Shown here: positions 20,035 to 32,630 of the stretch, one piece after another
Layout of the letters: every line of letters starts with the position of its first letter
Position numbering within the stretch: position 1 is the stretch's first letter
Source: Rhytidiadelphus loreus
Taxonomy: Eukaryota; Streptophyta; Bryopsida; Hypnales; Hylocomiaceae
Length of the DNA: 64,000 bases
NCBI GenBank assembly: GCA_947034895.1
Contig: OX344761.1
Span: 39,568,863 to 39,632,862, forward strand
Direction: 5' to 3'
Translations under genes and position numbers: made by a program
Notes under the pieces: model-generated
What the model was told of the DNA's origin: nothing
The model's database searches: none
What the model saw: only the letters and a program-made list of their open reading frames with translations

Positions 20035-21380
20035 TTTTAAAATACAAAATAATGCACGAAGATTTGTATAAAAAACTTTCCCATTTGAATTCTTCTTTTT
20101 TCCAAGTATTCTTGTACTCATGAATTATTTACCACCATCAATCCATCATCCCTAACTTAAAAATTAGATGGAAGGGATTTAAAGAAAAATTTCTCTTTTT
20201 GATTTAATTTATGCATATTTCAACAAATTATCCTACTAAAGGACCTATAATTTATGAAGTGTATTTCAAAATACAAAATAATGCATGAAGATATTTACAA
20301 TACCTTCCCCATTTATATTTTTTGATTCTCCAGGCATCTTTGTACTCATGAATTATTACCACCTTCATCTCTGACTTAAAAAAATAGTAGGGAAGGGATT
20401 TAAATGAAAACTTCTCCTTTTGATTTAATTTATGCAAATCTCAAAGATTTACCCTATGGGTCTATAATTTATCAAGTGTATTTTTTTTTATTCTCTAAGC
20501 ATCTTTTTACTTATGAATTATTACCACCTTCATCTCTAACTTAAAAAAATAGTAGGGAAGGGATTTAAATGAAAACTTCTCCTTTTGATTTAATTTATGC
20601 AAATCTCAAAGATTTACCCTATGGGTCTATAATTTATCAAGTGTATTTTTCTTGATTCTCTAAGCATCTTTTTACTTATGAATTATTACCACCTTCATCT
20701 CTAACTTAAAAAAATAGTAGGGAAGGGATTTAAATGAAAACTTCTCCTTTTGATTTAATTTATGCAAATCTCAAAGATTTACCCTATGGGTCTATAATTT
20801 ATCAAGTATATTTTTCTTGATTCTCTAAGCATCTTTGTACTCATGAATGATTTACCACCTTCATCTCTAACTTAAAAAGTTAGTGAGGAAGGGATTTAAA
20901 TGAAAACTTCTCCTTTTGATTTAATTTATGCAAATCTCAAAGATTTACCCTATGGGTCTATAATTTATCAAGTATATTTTTTTCTTGATTCTCTAAGCAT
21001 CTTTGTACTCATGAATGATTCACCACCTTCATCTCTAACTTAAAAAATTAGTGAAGAAAGGATTTAAATGAAAACTTCCCCTTTTGATTTAATTTATGCA
21101 AATCTCAAAGATTTACCCTATAGGTCTATAATTTACCCAGTGTATTTCAAAATACAAAATAATGCATGAAGATATTTGCAATACCTTCCCCATTTAATAT
21201 TCTTGATTCACCAAGCATCTTTGCACTTATGAATTACTTACTATCTTCACCTCTAACCTAAAACTAGAGGAAAGAGATTTAAATAAAAACTTTCCCTATG
21301 GATTTAAACAAATCTCAAATAATCATTCTACAAGTGTATAATTTTTCAAATGAATTTCAAAATACAAAAAAATAGATGGA
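20035..21380 (+). repeat. satellite-like tandem array, ~165-bp unit
   Basis: The phrase ACCCTATGGGTCTATAATTT recurs at 20451, 20616, 20781, 20947 and (diverged) 21115, giving a period of 165-168 bp. The outer copies near 20035-20330 and 21130-21370 carry an extra ~55-bp block (AATACAAAATAATGCATGAA) missing from the inner copies, so there are long and short unit forms. The inner copies are nearly identical, which indicates recent amplification or homogenisation. Confidence 0.8.
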
Positions 21381-22553
21381 TAGATATGTATGATCTTTCT
21401 TATTTTATTTTATTTCATATCATGTAATTACAAACGAATAAATGATAATGAACCATTGATATATATTTCAAAAAATTGCATGTTTGCAAATATTGAGTGT
21501 TCAATGGAAGATGACATCTTGTCATAAAATTAATATACTAGAGCGAATTCATAGATCAAACAAAATATTGACAAATTCAAGTTGTACTATAGAGAATCCA
21601 AAGCAACTAGATTTTTAGAAGAGCTTTCATTTCTAATAAATGAGATTAGGTGTCAAAGCTACAAAATCTGATCTCATCAAGGTCCATTTATTTAGCTCAC
21701 CTAACAAAGAAGGTCCACTAATACACCTAGCAAACTAAAACTGAGTGCCGCGGCGCCACCCTCACCCCATCTCAGGTTCAGGCGCGCCCCATCAAGACTC
21801 CTCGTTCAGTCTGCTCCGTGCGCCGCTCCTCCTGCACATGTCAATGATACTGGCTTAAGCACTCCCTGAACGAATGAATGAATGGATACAACTATACAAG
21901 GATGGTGTTGGGTGCTTCTACCTTAATACAATTGTGAAGCTTTTTGAATGTAATTATGTGTTTGTTTATACTTTGCATATTCAATAAATGCATGTACTCT
22001 GCTAATTTCAATAACTATTATGTCTTATAATAAATAATCTCAAGGTATAAGATATCACTATTATAGAACTACAAATCCTTTGACATTAAAGTATAGGCAC
22101 CTATAATCCTCTCTAATAACAATTGCTCATATTTCTAATTACTAAACATAAATTACATTCAGTAGATTTAATTGGCAACTAAAAGAAGACTATAATGCAT
22201 TTTAGCATGTATTATTGAAACACCGTATGAATAAATTATGAAATTTCAAAACTATGGATTATAAATGTATTTTTAAAATCAACAATAGGTTGTGGTTTTG
22301 AATGTTTACATCTTGTCTAGTCAATATCTAGGTAAAAGTGATGTATGTTGGTCCAAATGTAAGTCTTGCATTTTGATTATGATTGCATAAATCTTATACA
22401 CTTTGTCTTTATAGTCTTTGAGGATTGGATCACCTCCACTTTGCATGTTTTTCTTCCAAAGATTTCTTTAATCTTATAGAAAAAAGAAGTCATAAAATTC
22501 ATATGTGAACATATAATATTAATTGACTAGGATTTTACATTGTTGAGCACACC
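21381..22553. other. AT-rich gene-free tract
   Basis: No gene supported. A short GC-richer island at 21745-21840 (around GGCGCGCCCC) has no associated ORF. Confidence 0.4.
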
Positions 22554-22907
22554 CAGGGTTGTACACTGCGACACTGCGACAGACAAACGTCGTGCGACGT
22601 CTAGTAGAGCCCGTGCGATATCAAGTTGACCAAACGTCAAGTTGACTTTTAAAAAAATCCTCCTTTGTTTACGATTTTGACATATTCAAGTCTCATTTTT
22701 ATAAAGTGTCTCAATTTAATAAATACACATAACATTTTAAATTTAGGTTCATAATTATAGTAAGATTTCAAAGCTTTTTTGGCTGTGAAAAATGGCCCTA
22801 CTCGACAATATGTCTAGTAAACTTGACACTTAGTGACACGCGACATGCGATGTCAGACGTCATACACGATGCCAAAACTCAAAAATATATCAGACAACAT
22901 AACCCTG
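22554..22907. mobile_element. hAT-type MITE, 354 bp
   Basis: The element starts CAGGGTTGT and ends ATAACCCTG, flanked by an exact 8-bp direct repeat AGCACACC (22546-22553 and 22908-22915). Eight-base duplications and CAGGG-type termini are the hAT hallmark. The subterminal zones are rich in short GCGAC and ACGTC motifs, plausible transposase-binding repeats. There is no coding capacity, so the element depends on a transposase elsewhere. Confidence 0.8.
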
Positions 22908-22915
22908 AGCACACC

Positions 22916-25208
22916 TGTTGACAATTAATAATTTTGCAATGAAGAAATATTAGTTTTCTCTATTTGTAAAGTAAAGGTCATTCTAAAAAACAACTTGAAG
23001 CCATAATTATAGTAGAAATCGCTTTTTATACTTCATACTTACTAACATAACCAAGAATGATTAGTATACTCCTTGTGTTGCTAAAAAGACCTTGATTATG
23101 TATTACTTGAAAATCAATAATACATTCCTTTTCTTTTGGGCACTTGATGATTGAAGACCTTTTATATATGTTGGATTTGTGTATTGTAATATTGATTATA
23201 TTTAATTGGATGTGTTCTAGGTAAACTAGCCATGCAACATTGGGATTATCATATACCAAGTTTGCAGTATTTAGAGAATTTTCAACTTATAATAACAATT
23301 AATGGAAATTCTACTTTTGTAAGTTTTTTTCAATTCCAGTATACCCTCTATGGAATGAAAGTTTACTTTATGATACAAAACGGCCTTGCCTTGTAAAGAT
23401 AGGTTCATTTAGATTGGACCAAATTTTCTTGAAAGTTTTGAAGAAGTTTTAATATAGATACCATTCCTTGAAAGTAATCTAAATCTATGAGAGAATTTTT
23501 GCTACTCTCAATGCTTCAAAACTTGCAAATTTGTATTGTTGATGGTTTGTAGCCCTCTAGACATGATGCATTCACATAGTGCATGTTATATTACATCTAC
23601 TTAGACTCTAAGTACTATGAAGTTGTTGATTTTTTGCAAAATTTCATTGTGTAAACACAATTTCTATTTTTTTTTAAGGTGCCTTTGTCCAAAGGTATAG
23701 CAACAACGATCGTACTAGTTGCTTGAGGATCCATATGTATACATAAACCCAAGTTTTGTGGTTTGAGATAGAAATAGATCTAAGCTCTTTAATTTCATTA
23801 TCTATACCATCATAAGCCATTGTCTACCAGTACTAAACAATTGCCTTCAAAGAGTAATTTGCACACCATTTGAACTTTAAATTTCCTGGGCAACCAATTG
23901 CATAATATGACATTGAATTTATAAAGATAAATTAAAGAGCTTCCTATTGTTGATCCGAGAGAAGAGACTATTGTCATCCATTTGGGTTTGAATGTGGTCC
24001 TTTGGACTACCTTAGACTTCCTTGTGTAGACAATTGGAATGGTAGTCCAAAAGCATCCCTTCAAATTGTGGAATAATGAATGAAGCTCTTGCTATGTGTC
24101 TAAAGACTTGTTTCCACTTGGTCTTATCAGACCATTCTTACGTTTAACAACTACTTTGAAGTCAATGCACATTCCCACTTGTGGTAGTTGGTAATTATCA
24201 ATCTACTTTGGTGGGTGAGATGGCATGTATACAGGAGCGGTTTTATGCCAATAAACATCCGTAAAAGTAGTAGTTAGTAAGGTCTTACTTAAGAATTACT
24301 GACACATCTTAGAAGTGAAAATTCGAGAAACTTGAAGGCCGTTCTTATCAACTTGGACTCCACGAAAGAGCCATTAGGAAAAGAAAGATGGTAGTGTTTT
24401 GGAGAGGGTCAAATTTAGCCACTTTATGAGCATGTTGTCAAGCGCGGAGTTCTCTTTTATCACAACAGCAAAGAGGAGAGCTAACAAGAGCTGTGTTCCA
24501 TTTGTTGTTTAAAGGCAATGACAAGTTGATAGAAACTGAAGTGCCGGAAGTTGATAGATCCAAATTGTTGGGCCATCTTACAATATGTCTACTCGATTGG
24601 TGTCAAGAAGTTGTCTTTTTTTTAGAACATTGCATTACAGAAAATCTTAGGCCAAAACAAGGTTGTGAGACAACTAATAGCTGGTGCAAATAAACTTTAA
24701 AAATTATTAAGATTTACCAATAAATAAATAAATAAATTTCAGAGTAGTGCCACGTCAATTTGGAAATTTTAGAAAATAAAAATAAATAAATAAATAAATT
24801 CGGAAAAAATATTATTATTTTGTTTTTCCTCTACTTGCACTAGGGTTTGAAAGTTAAATGGCCTTGTTTTGGCCTGAATTTTTTTGTAATGGAAGGCCAG
24901 ATGATGAAATTTATTTTTATCTTTGCCAAGTACATGTCTAAGGATCCCTCAATTTGGAACAATCAACTATATTGAGTTTGATTCCCTTTTCTATTTGGTC
25001 ATGCTCAATGCAAATGCTATTGAAGACATACTTAAAGCAATGAGGTAAGTTGTGGCTAGAGAGTAGACAGCTCAAAATGAATTATTTCCTTTAGATATCA
25101 CCTATGTTGACATTTGAAGGTTTGTCAACTTGCTTTATTAGCTATGTCAGTAAAGGTGGGATCATGCACTCTAGCCTATGCATTTGTCCAACTTTTGTTC
25201 TTGGGTAG
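22916..25208. other. AT-rich gene-free tract
   Basis: No gene supported. Short frames at 23810-24064 (minus) and 24493-24693 (plus) lack recognisable features and may be old transposon debris. An (AAAT)n microsatellite lies at 24720-24800. Confidence 0.4.
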
Positions 25209-25476
25209 GGTCACTACAACAAAAGCAGTGTTTTATGACTGCAAAAAACGACTGAAGTCAGTCGTAAAATCAAAAAATATGACAAGCGTAGAAATCACTA
25301 TAGATGACTTGGAATATGACTGCAGCAATCGTTTAGAAGCAGTCGCTTCAGACATCAGTCATATTGGCAGTTATATAAGTTGAGCAGTATAAATACCCAT
25401 AATTAGCCATAGAATGCCAACAAGGCATATATTTTGACTTTCTTTGACTTTTTATTGAGCTGTCCGAGTAAATGAA

Positions 25477-25860
25477 AAAATCCTACGTGGAATATGACTG
25501 CGTTGAGTCATATTTTTTGATGATGTGGAATATGACTAGTCAATCATATTTTGTAGAATATGACTGCGTTGAGTCATATTTTTTGATGACGTGGAATATG
25601 ACTAGTCAATCATATTTTGTGGAATATAACTACGTTGAGTCATATTTTTTGATGACGTGGAATATGACTGTGGTCAGTCATATTTTGCAGTCATGTGGAA
25701 TATGACTGCGGTGAGTCATATTTTGTAGTCATGTGAAATATGACTGCGGTGAGTCATATTTTGCAATCATGTGGAATATGACTACGGTGAGTCATATTTT
25801 TTGATGATTTGTAAAACGACTCTTCTTAGTCATATTTTTCAGTCATATTGAGAGCATCTA
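25477..25860. repeat. CACTA subterminal repeats, ~38-bp unit
   Basis: About eight copies of a unit around AATATGACTGCGGTGAGTCA followed by TATTTT. Each is an imperfect palindrome of GACT and AGTC. In En/Spm elements such subterminal motifs bind the element-encoded TNPA-like protein; that role is inferred here. Related motifs recur near the other end at 27190-27300. Confidence 0.8.
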
Positions 25861-26808
25861 GTCATTTTTTGAAAATTATTATAATTATTTTGTGACTCCA
25901 AGTAGTCATTTTTTTATTGATATGTATTTTGAACTATGAATTGAACAAATCATACAACGGTTGTAGGATACCTAAGCATATTTGCAATCATACATTAAAA
26001 TGATTTAACAATTGAATAAAAGATTTTATGTAGTTAAAAACAAATACATATGATTTTAAAGATATACAAGAAACAATTATATTGGAGAGGAAATATATAA
26101 GAAGGAATGTGACTCCTTTCAATGATATTTATAACTTATTAGTCACAAATACAAAATAGGTATATGACAATGAATTATTTACACAAGTCAATAGAGACTA
26201 TATTTCTTATAATAATATGAAGTGAATTGCAAGTAGCCTCCAACGACTTTGTTCCAATTTTGTTGCGTGCATATACAATTAAAGAAATAGGAGGTTAATT
26301 TTTAATGAACATACAACAAAGCTCAATCTTCAAAACTTTACAACAATAGAAAATATGTAATACAAATTTAGTGTAAGAAGAAAAACAATGGTAATGCAAA
26401 GAATAAGAAGAAAAAAGGCAAAAAGTGCTAAAAGATAACAACAAATACAAGTTAAGATGCACAAGAAACAATAAGGAGCAACTACTAAGAGGTAACAAGA
26501 AACAACAAAAAAGAATTAAGATGCAACAAAAAGAAACAAGAAACAAAAAGAGAGAACAAAAAGTAAAAAAGAAGAAAAAAGAAGAAAATAGAATTAAGAT
26601 GCAAGAAGAAAAAAACAAGAAGCAAGAGTGAAGATGCAACAAAAGACAACAACTCTAAGAAGTAAGAGTAACTCAAGATGCAACAAAAGACAACAACTAA
26701 GAAGCAAGAGTAGATTCAAGATGCAACAAAACACAACAACTAAGAAACAAGAATGAACTCAAAGAGACAAGAGACAACAAAAGGTAAGAAAGAAGAGTCA
26801 AAAGAAGT

Positions 26809-26990
26809 AGTGGCTAGGGTTTCAAAACCCTAAAAAGTGGTGGCTAGGGTTTCAAAACTCTAAAAAAATGATGGCTAGGGTTTCAAAACCCTAAAAAGTG
26901 GTGGCTAGGATTTCAAAACCCTTAAAAAGTGGTGATTAGGTTTCAAAACCCTTAAAAAGTGGTGATTAGGTTTCAAAATTTTAAACAATG
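26809..26990. repeat. ~30-bp telo-box-like tandem repeat inside the CACTA element
   Basis: Six copies of the type GGCTAGGGTTTCAAAACCCT followed by AAAAAGTGGT. Each contains a small palindrome joining AGGGTTT to AAACCCT, that is, two telo-box cores in inverted orientation. Copies decay toward the right. Confidence 0.75.
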
Positions 26991-27316
26991 GCTTGTCTAT
27001 ATTTTTTTTGATTGCCCATGTTTTTTTTAGGTTGCCCAAAAACAAAAAAATGTTACTACCATGAAAATATGACCAATAATATAACTCAATGTTTTCAAAC
27101 GAGTTCCCTACCGTTTCCTATGAAATACTTTGGTGTTCCCAACGGACGTATAATATACGCCCGTGAAGTACAAGACCCAAAAAGGACTAGCAGTCATATT
27201 TTGTAGTCATATTTCTCCCCAAGGTATTGACCTCCAAGAATATGACTGCGAGTAGTCACCAGTCATCTTCAGTCATATTTTTGCAGTCATAAAACATTGC
27301 CGTTGTTGTAGTGGGT

Positions 27317-28595
27317 GTAGTTCAAGTTCTCTACTATTACTCCAATGCTATGCCACAATGGCTACCATATTGTGCATGTGTGATGTGGTGGAAAGAAGTG
27401 TATCTTGAAAATGGTGCCTTGAGTAGTCTTTTGTAGAAGTACCAAAACTACTCTAGAGTTATTGAACATACTTAGAAATTTAGTGCTTGGTTGAAAATGG
27501 AACCTACTTTTCTTAATTTTGGAGTGACCCTTGATTAATGTTTCTTTTTTTATTGTCCATGTTGTGAATAAGGAACAAACTAATGATCAAGGGAACCAAA
27601 AGAAATTTGCATGAAGCTTTATGTGTGTCTTGTAATTTGATCTAGGTGAAAGCTATGTTTATGGTGGTGGTGCTACTAAAATTTCATGCTCTAACTTTGG
27701 CTATTGAAGCTATTGTTGATAAGATATTTGGTGATGACTAAGTTCAATCATTTAATTTTGATATGCAAAGCTTCCTATTGTCTCTAGTTGTCAGTTTGGA
27801 ATCTCAAGAGACCACTTAGATTTTTTTACCAAACAATGTACAACATAATATAAGGAAGTATTAATTTGTGATGTTAAAAATTAGAAAAACTTTGAGATAA
27901 TATACAAAGTACAAATTAATGTACAATCAATTATAAGTAAGATTCACGTATAAATAATACATCATATTTATAATTTTTTTTTCTAAGATAGCCTCAAAGA
28001 TATTGTAGGAGGGTCAATTAGAAATTTATCGTGGGGAGGGTCAATTTGTAGGACTATCAACATGTTTGGTTTGATGACTAATTGTATAATGGTCTAAAGA
28101 AATGGATATTTTTTGTCCTTAAGCAGCTTTACAGTCTAGTCCTCATCTTTGCATCACCGCAAATACTTTGGATGCTTTAAATGTTGTTTCTCACTTCACT
28201 TTGTCTACTTTGCTTGAATGCTTTGAATCTTGTTTCCCACTATAGTATTGGCCTTACTTCCCACTTCCAAAAATATGGTTAGAATGTGGTGTTTGTACAT
28301 GCCATTACTTTGAAGGTTTAGGATTAATGTTGAATTTTTCTTCTTGAATTTGCATGTTCTAATTTAAGGTTTAATACTATTGTTTGCAATCAATGTCTCT
28401 AATTGTGCTATGAACACATTTCAAGCTTCAAATACTTTGATGTTATTATTGTTGGTGCATCATAAGAACTTGAACTTGAATATTTTTGGTTTAGTTGTGC
28501 CTTTCCGGGTTTTTTTTGGCCTCGTGCACTTTTAACTACCTTGCATGTTGTTTTCACCATGTTGATGGGGTTGTAGTGCTTCATTTTGTTGTTCA
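27317..28595. other. AT-rich gene-free tract
   Basis: No ORF or repeat that I can name. Confidence 0.4.
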
Positions 28596-28603
28596 CATTC
28601 TCT

Positions 28604-29188
28604 CCCGGGGAGATCACTTAGAGTGTCCATTTAGAACCTACGTGCGTTAAGATTTTGGACCCCCTATCTTATATCCTAAAATTTAAATAAAAGGAGGAAA
28701 AAAAAATATCAATATATTTTCCTACTTTGGAAGTTTATGTTTTGAATTATTGATAATTTTATTCGTTAATTATAATTAGTTACAAATTTTTGAAGTAAAA
28801 AACTACACTGTAGAGGTGAAAATAACTTTCACACCCCTATTTTATATAAGAAAAAATTGTCTAAAAAATGAACAAAAAATTCTTGAAAATAACTTTCTAT
28901 TTAAAGTTCATTTTTCTTGAATATTGATGCAATGGTCATTTAAATGTGTTCTCTATAAATATTTGAGTTGAAAAACATGCTATTTTAGTTCATTTTTCAA
29001 CCTATTCTACAAATCATTTCACATGTTTTTTGAATTGGGAATTTTTGGCAATAGAAACCTACAATCATTATTAAACAAAGATCAAAATTGTAGGTTCAAA
29101 TTATAGTTTATTAAAAAGTATATAGGGGGGCAAAAAATCACTTTAACACACATGGTTACTTATAGATACACTAAGTGATCTCCCCGGG
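28604..29188. mobile_element. MITE copy 1 (585 bp), termini CCCGGGGAGATCAC
   Basis: Terminal inverted repeats CCCGGGGAGATCACTTAG match exactly for 18 bp, with looser matching to ~70 bp. Exact 8-bp direct repeats CATTCTCT flank it (28596-28603 and 29189-29196). The interior shares phrases such as ATAACTTTCACACC and ATTATAGTTTATT with the elements at 32631 and 33944. No coding capacity. Eight-base duplications suggest a hAT-type mobiliser. Confidence 0.8.
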
Positions 29189-29196
29189 CATTCTCT

Positions 29197-29630
29197 TGGA
29201 TGTGAATACTATCAATTTCTAGTTCACATGTGATGTTTTCGTGTTTGTTTAGTTTTGCGGCCCTTCTTTGCTTATTTTAGTTTATGATTTGAGGATTCTC
29301 ATATGTTGTATGCTTTACAATAGTAAGAAGGTAGCAATGTATGTTAAGTTCTTTAAGTTGTGTTAAGTGAATGTTGTATTTTTTCTTTAATCTTTTTCTT
29401 TTCTTTTTTCACTTTACTTTTTTTTCTTATAATAAAAAAAGGGTGCTGAAAATTGTCCCTCCTTTAGAATTCTAAATAATCATAGGGGGCATCAGATACT
29501 ATAAATTGGGAAATTAGGTAATAATAGGGATCATTTAATTGTTCATGGTCATCAAAATACCCCCCAAAATAAAAACCCTAGCCGCATGTGATACATGAAG
29601 CCCAACACAGAGTGATCCCCCTCTGAGTTT
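29197..29630. other. AT-rich gene-free tract
   Basis: Low-complexity T-rich run at 29385-29430. No gene. Confidence 0.35.
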
Positions 29631-29928
29631 GGAATGCTTAGAATAAGGTAGTATGCTCTAAAAGTATCCATGCTCTAAAAGCAATCATGATACAGAGGTA
29701 CATTTTGCTTTCTTCAATGTACCAATAGTGTACAATTCAGGAGGTGAGTGCTTATAGTGACCACTGCGTTTCAACTTCAAAAATTTGTAACTAATTCCTT
29801 GAAGGTCCAAAAAATATAAAACGACTTGGGTTAGATGCCAATTCCTTTTTTTCTTCCTATGAAAATTTACTGAAAATTGTTTCAAAGAGTTTAGCTTCCT
29901 TGAAAAGGCAATCAGCTCTTAAATGCTT
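29631..29928. repeat. left arm of a ~300-bp inverted repeat pair
   Basis: This segment matches, in reverse complement, 32157-32458. Shared phrases in order are AATGCTTA, AGGTACATTTT, GTGTACAATT, GACCACT, AACTTCAAAAAT, ACTTGGGTTAGATG, AATTTACTGAAAA and AGCTCTTAAATG. The arms are diverged but collinear over their whole length. Together they could be long terminal inverted repeats of a ~2.8-kb element with no coding sequence. A 20-bp exact piece (AAGGTAGTATGCTCTAAAAG) recurs at 63846. Confidence 0.65.
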
Positions 29929-32156
29929 GTTTTAAGAGCAGACTATCGTATTTCATGTCCTACAGCTTTTGTCTGTAGAATGCAACGCGAGTATTTGCAA
30001 ATGTGCGAAGACATGATTCTCATTGCTTTGGCACTGTTGTAAAAGCTCAGCAAGTGAAAGTGAGGCTTGATGTCATTTTCATGTTTGATCTCAATGAAGT
30101 AAAAAGAAACAGTAAAAAGAAACATTTTCCTTGTTTTTTTTGCAGCAGGATGCATCCATACTTATCATCCCAAAGTCATTGTGCACATAAAGACAAAGAA
30201 GAGAATATGAAGGGGAATGGAACAAGCCTTGATTGTCAAATATGCTTATAATTGATGGCATAGACATTGCAAGAAAGACCGTTGGAAATCTGCTTAGTAT
30301 TCATTTTTATGTTTCAGGAGGTCTTTATAATTAGAAGGAAAAAAAAAATTAATGTGAACAATATGTTTTATGTATACACCTTTAACCCCTCATCGCCTGA
30401 AGTCCAAACGAGGTCAAAAACAGCGTTGCTTTTGAAGTGTTGTAAATTTAGATGTAGCTAAGTTATAGAAATCTTAACCGTACAATATTGTAGTGAACAT
30501 GTTGTAGATGACACAAAAAAAAATTGAATACATTTGACCGCATGGATTGAAAGATTATAATGTTTTAGTGTTAAAAAAAGATACTGAAAATTTCCAAAAA
30601 ATACATTTGGAGGTGAAATTCAACTTCTAAACCTACTCAAATGAAAAAACTTGAGACTATAAAGTGATTCAAAATCAACATATAAACACATTGGTGAAAA
30701 AAAATATCATTCAATTGACTCAATGTGTCTGCAAAACAGATTTGAAATGTCAAAAAATTGCATGAAAAATTGCAAAAAACACCAATAAAGGCTAAACCTC
30801 CTCCACTAAAAAGCATCTCAATCATTCATTATTTTTTGGATTCATGTGAAATTTTAGCCATACAAACTAGACTAGTATGCGCAACTTTCACAAAAGAAAT
30901 TATTGAAAATGGACACTTTTTGAAGAAGTTACAAGCCACCGAATTTCACTGTAGTCCAAAAATGGCTGGATTTTTAATTTTTAATTGCTCTCAAACATTC
31001 AAAGAAGCTTGTATTGACATGAAAATTTTACCACAACAACTAGACTAAAAGGGGAACATGTATGTGCAATGGGAGTGTTGTTTGCACTCATATGGAGGAC
31101 ACAAAATAATATATATTTTTAGATTTCCTTTGGTAGGAATATGCTTTACTACTATGCAAATAGACCATGAAAATTTCAGCTCTAAATCATTAAATTTGGG
31201 GACTCCTAACGTAGTGAAAAACCCCTAAACCTCATAGTGTGGCGATTGAACTAAAATGATTTTTAATAATAATAATATATATTTTTTAATTTCTAAAAAA
31301 TAAGGGATATGATTACCATCAAGTTAGACATGTCCAATAAAAATTTCAAGTTCATGAGGTTTATGCTTCAGAAGTTATAGAGGATGATAAGAAGGTATAC
31401 CCTCGTTGTGACTTGAAATAGGACCAATCTTCCTTGTAATGACTTGGCAAGAAGTTTTGGGTTTACAAACTACAAATGCAAAAGCAAAGCTGTTTGTTTT
31501 CCTTTGAAAATGATCATACATTCTACATTTGTTTATGAATACAAATTCATAATTAATGAGTAAAATAATATACATGACTAATTCATTTGGAAATAGTGTA
31601 CATTTCTAAAGGGTAAAATTATAAAATGACTTAAATTTCTTTTTTTTTCTAAAGTTTTTGTATTATCAAATGCTTCCCAAATTAGATTGGTTTGTAGACT
31701 TTCATCCTCAACTGCCTACAATTTCTTCTGAGAGAGGATAAATATTCCACTACAAGTCTTTTAATGCATGTTAATTAAGTGTGCTAGAATTCATTCTCAC
31801 GCACCAATAATGTCCAATTAAATTAATTAGTGTTTAATAGTTGTAACTATATTCCATTGCTACAAGTGATGATTGTGGGCATGTTTACTTTAAAAGATGC
31901 TTCCAAAAAACTTGAAAGTTGAAACCTTTAAAGCAAAGCAAATGTGGTTTGGGATAAAGCTGAAATGGGTGTAACATTTTTTTATAAATAGCTCGAGGTG
32001 AATTTAATTTACTTAGTGTGTTTGGGGATTTTATAAATGCACTCAAAATGCATTGCGGGGCCTTAATTTATGCATCAACCTTACTCTCCAATTCCTTTAA
32101 ATCCTATGTCACATGTTCTTTAGACGGACTTGTGCTAAGGTCAAAGATCCCTAAAG
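29929..32156. other. interior between inverted repeats
   Basis: AT-rich, no recognisable transposase or other protein. Short frames such as 30758-31048 have no supporting motifs. Confidence 0.4.
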
Positions 32157-32458
32157 TGCCCATTTAAGAGCTAAAAATCAATTCAAGGAAGTTAAACTTC
32201 TTTTATATTTTTCAGTAAATTATCCTTGAAAGACAAATGGAATTCACATCTAACCCAAGTTGTTCATATTTTTAGAGTTTTGTAGAATTAGTTATGCATT
32301 TTTGAAGTTAAAAAAGTAGTGGTCATTAAAAGCATTCACTTCCTTAATTGTACACTCTTTGCACATTATTGGTGCAATGAGAAAGAAAAATGTACCTTTA
32401 GATTAGAAGACGCTCGTAGAGCCAAAGCGCTTCATGAACCTCCTACTTTATAAGCATT
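32157..32458. repeat. right arm of the ~300-bp inverted repeat pair
   Basis: Reverse-complement homologue of 29631-29928, from CATTTAAGAGCT to TTTATAAGCATTTT. No clear target-site duplication could be assigned outside the arms. Confidence 0.65.
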
Positions 32459-32630
32459 TTATCTCCTAACAAGGGAATTTACAAGGGTAATTTTTTGTAG
32501 GGTTCTTTAAGAGTTGTTGACCAAGATAGTTCAAGATCTGTCATCCATTAGAACCTGAGTTTCCATCCACGTCTGTTAATAGTTGGGCCTTTGAGCTTGT
32601 GTAGCGCTCACATTCCAATTCAATTGATTT

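Larger units (their letters stand above)
25212..27313. mobile_element. non-autonomous CACTA (En/Spm-type) transposon, 2,102 bp
   Basis: The element begins CACTACAACAAAAGCAGTGT and ends with the inverted counterpart ...TTGTTGTAGTG. The terminal inverted repeats match over ~36 bp with a few differences, and both contain TTTTATGACTGCAAAAA. It is flanked by a 3-bp duplication GGT (25209-25211 and 27314-27316), the standard for CACTA elements. Subterminal arrays of a TATGACTGC motif lie inside both ends. The interior is A-rich and has no transposase-like ORF, so the copy is non-autonomous. Confidence 0.9.

Noticed and set aside
26295..26676. ORFs in purine-rich A/G tract (both strands)
   Set aside because: Low-complexity Lys/Gln or Phe/Leu/Ser translations of an AAGAA-rich stretch inside the CACTA element.
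25212..27320. CRISPR-like or direct-repeat array in the TATGACTGC region
   Set aside because: Spacers are not unique, units are palindromic and variable, and they lie inside CACTA termini, which explains them fully.
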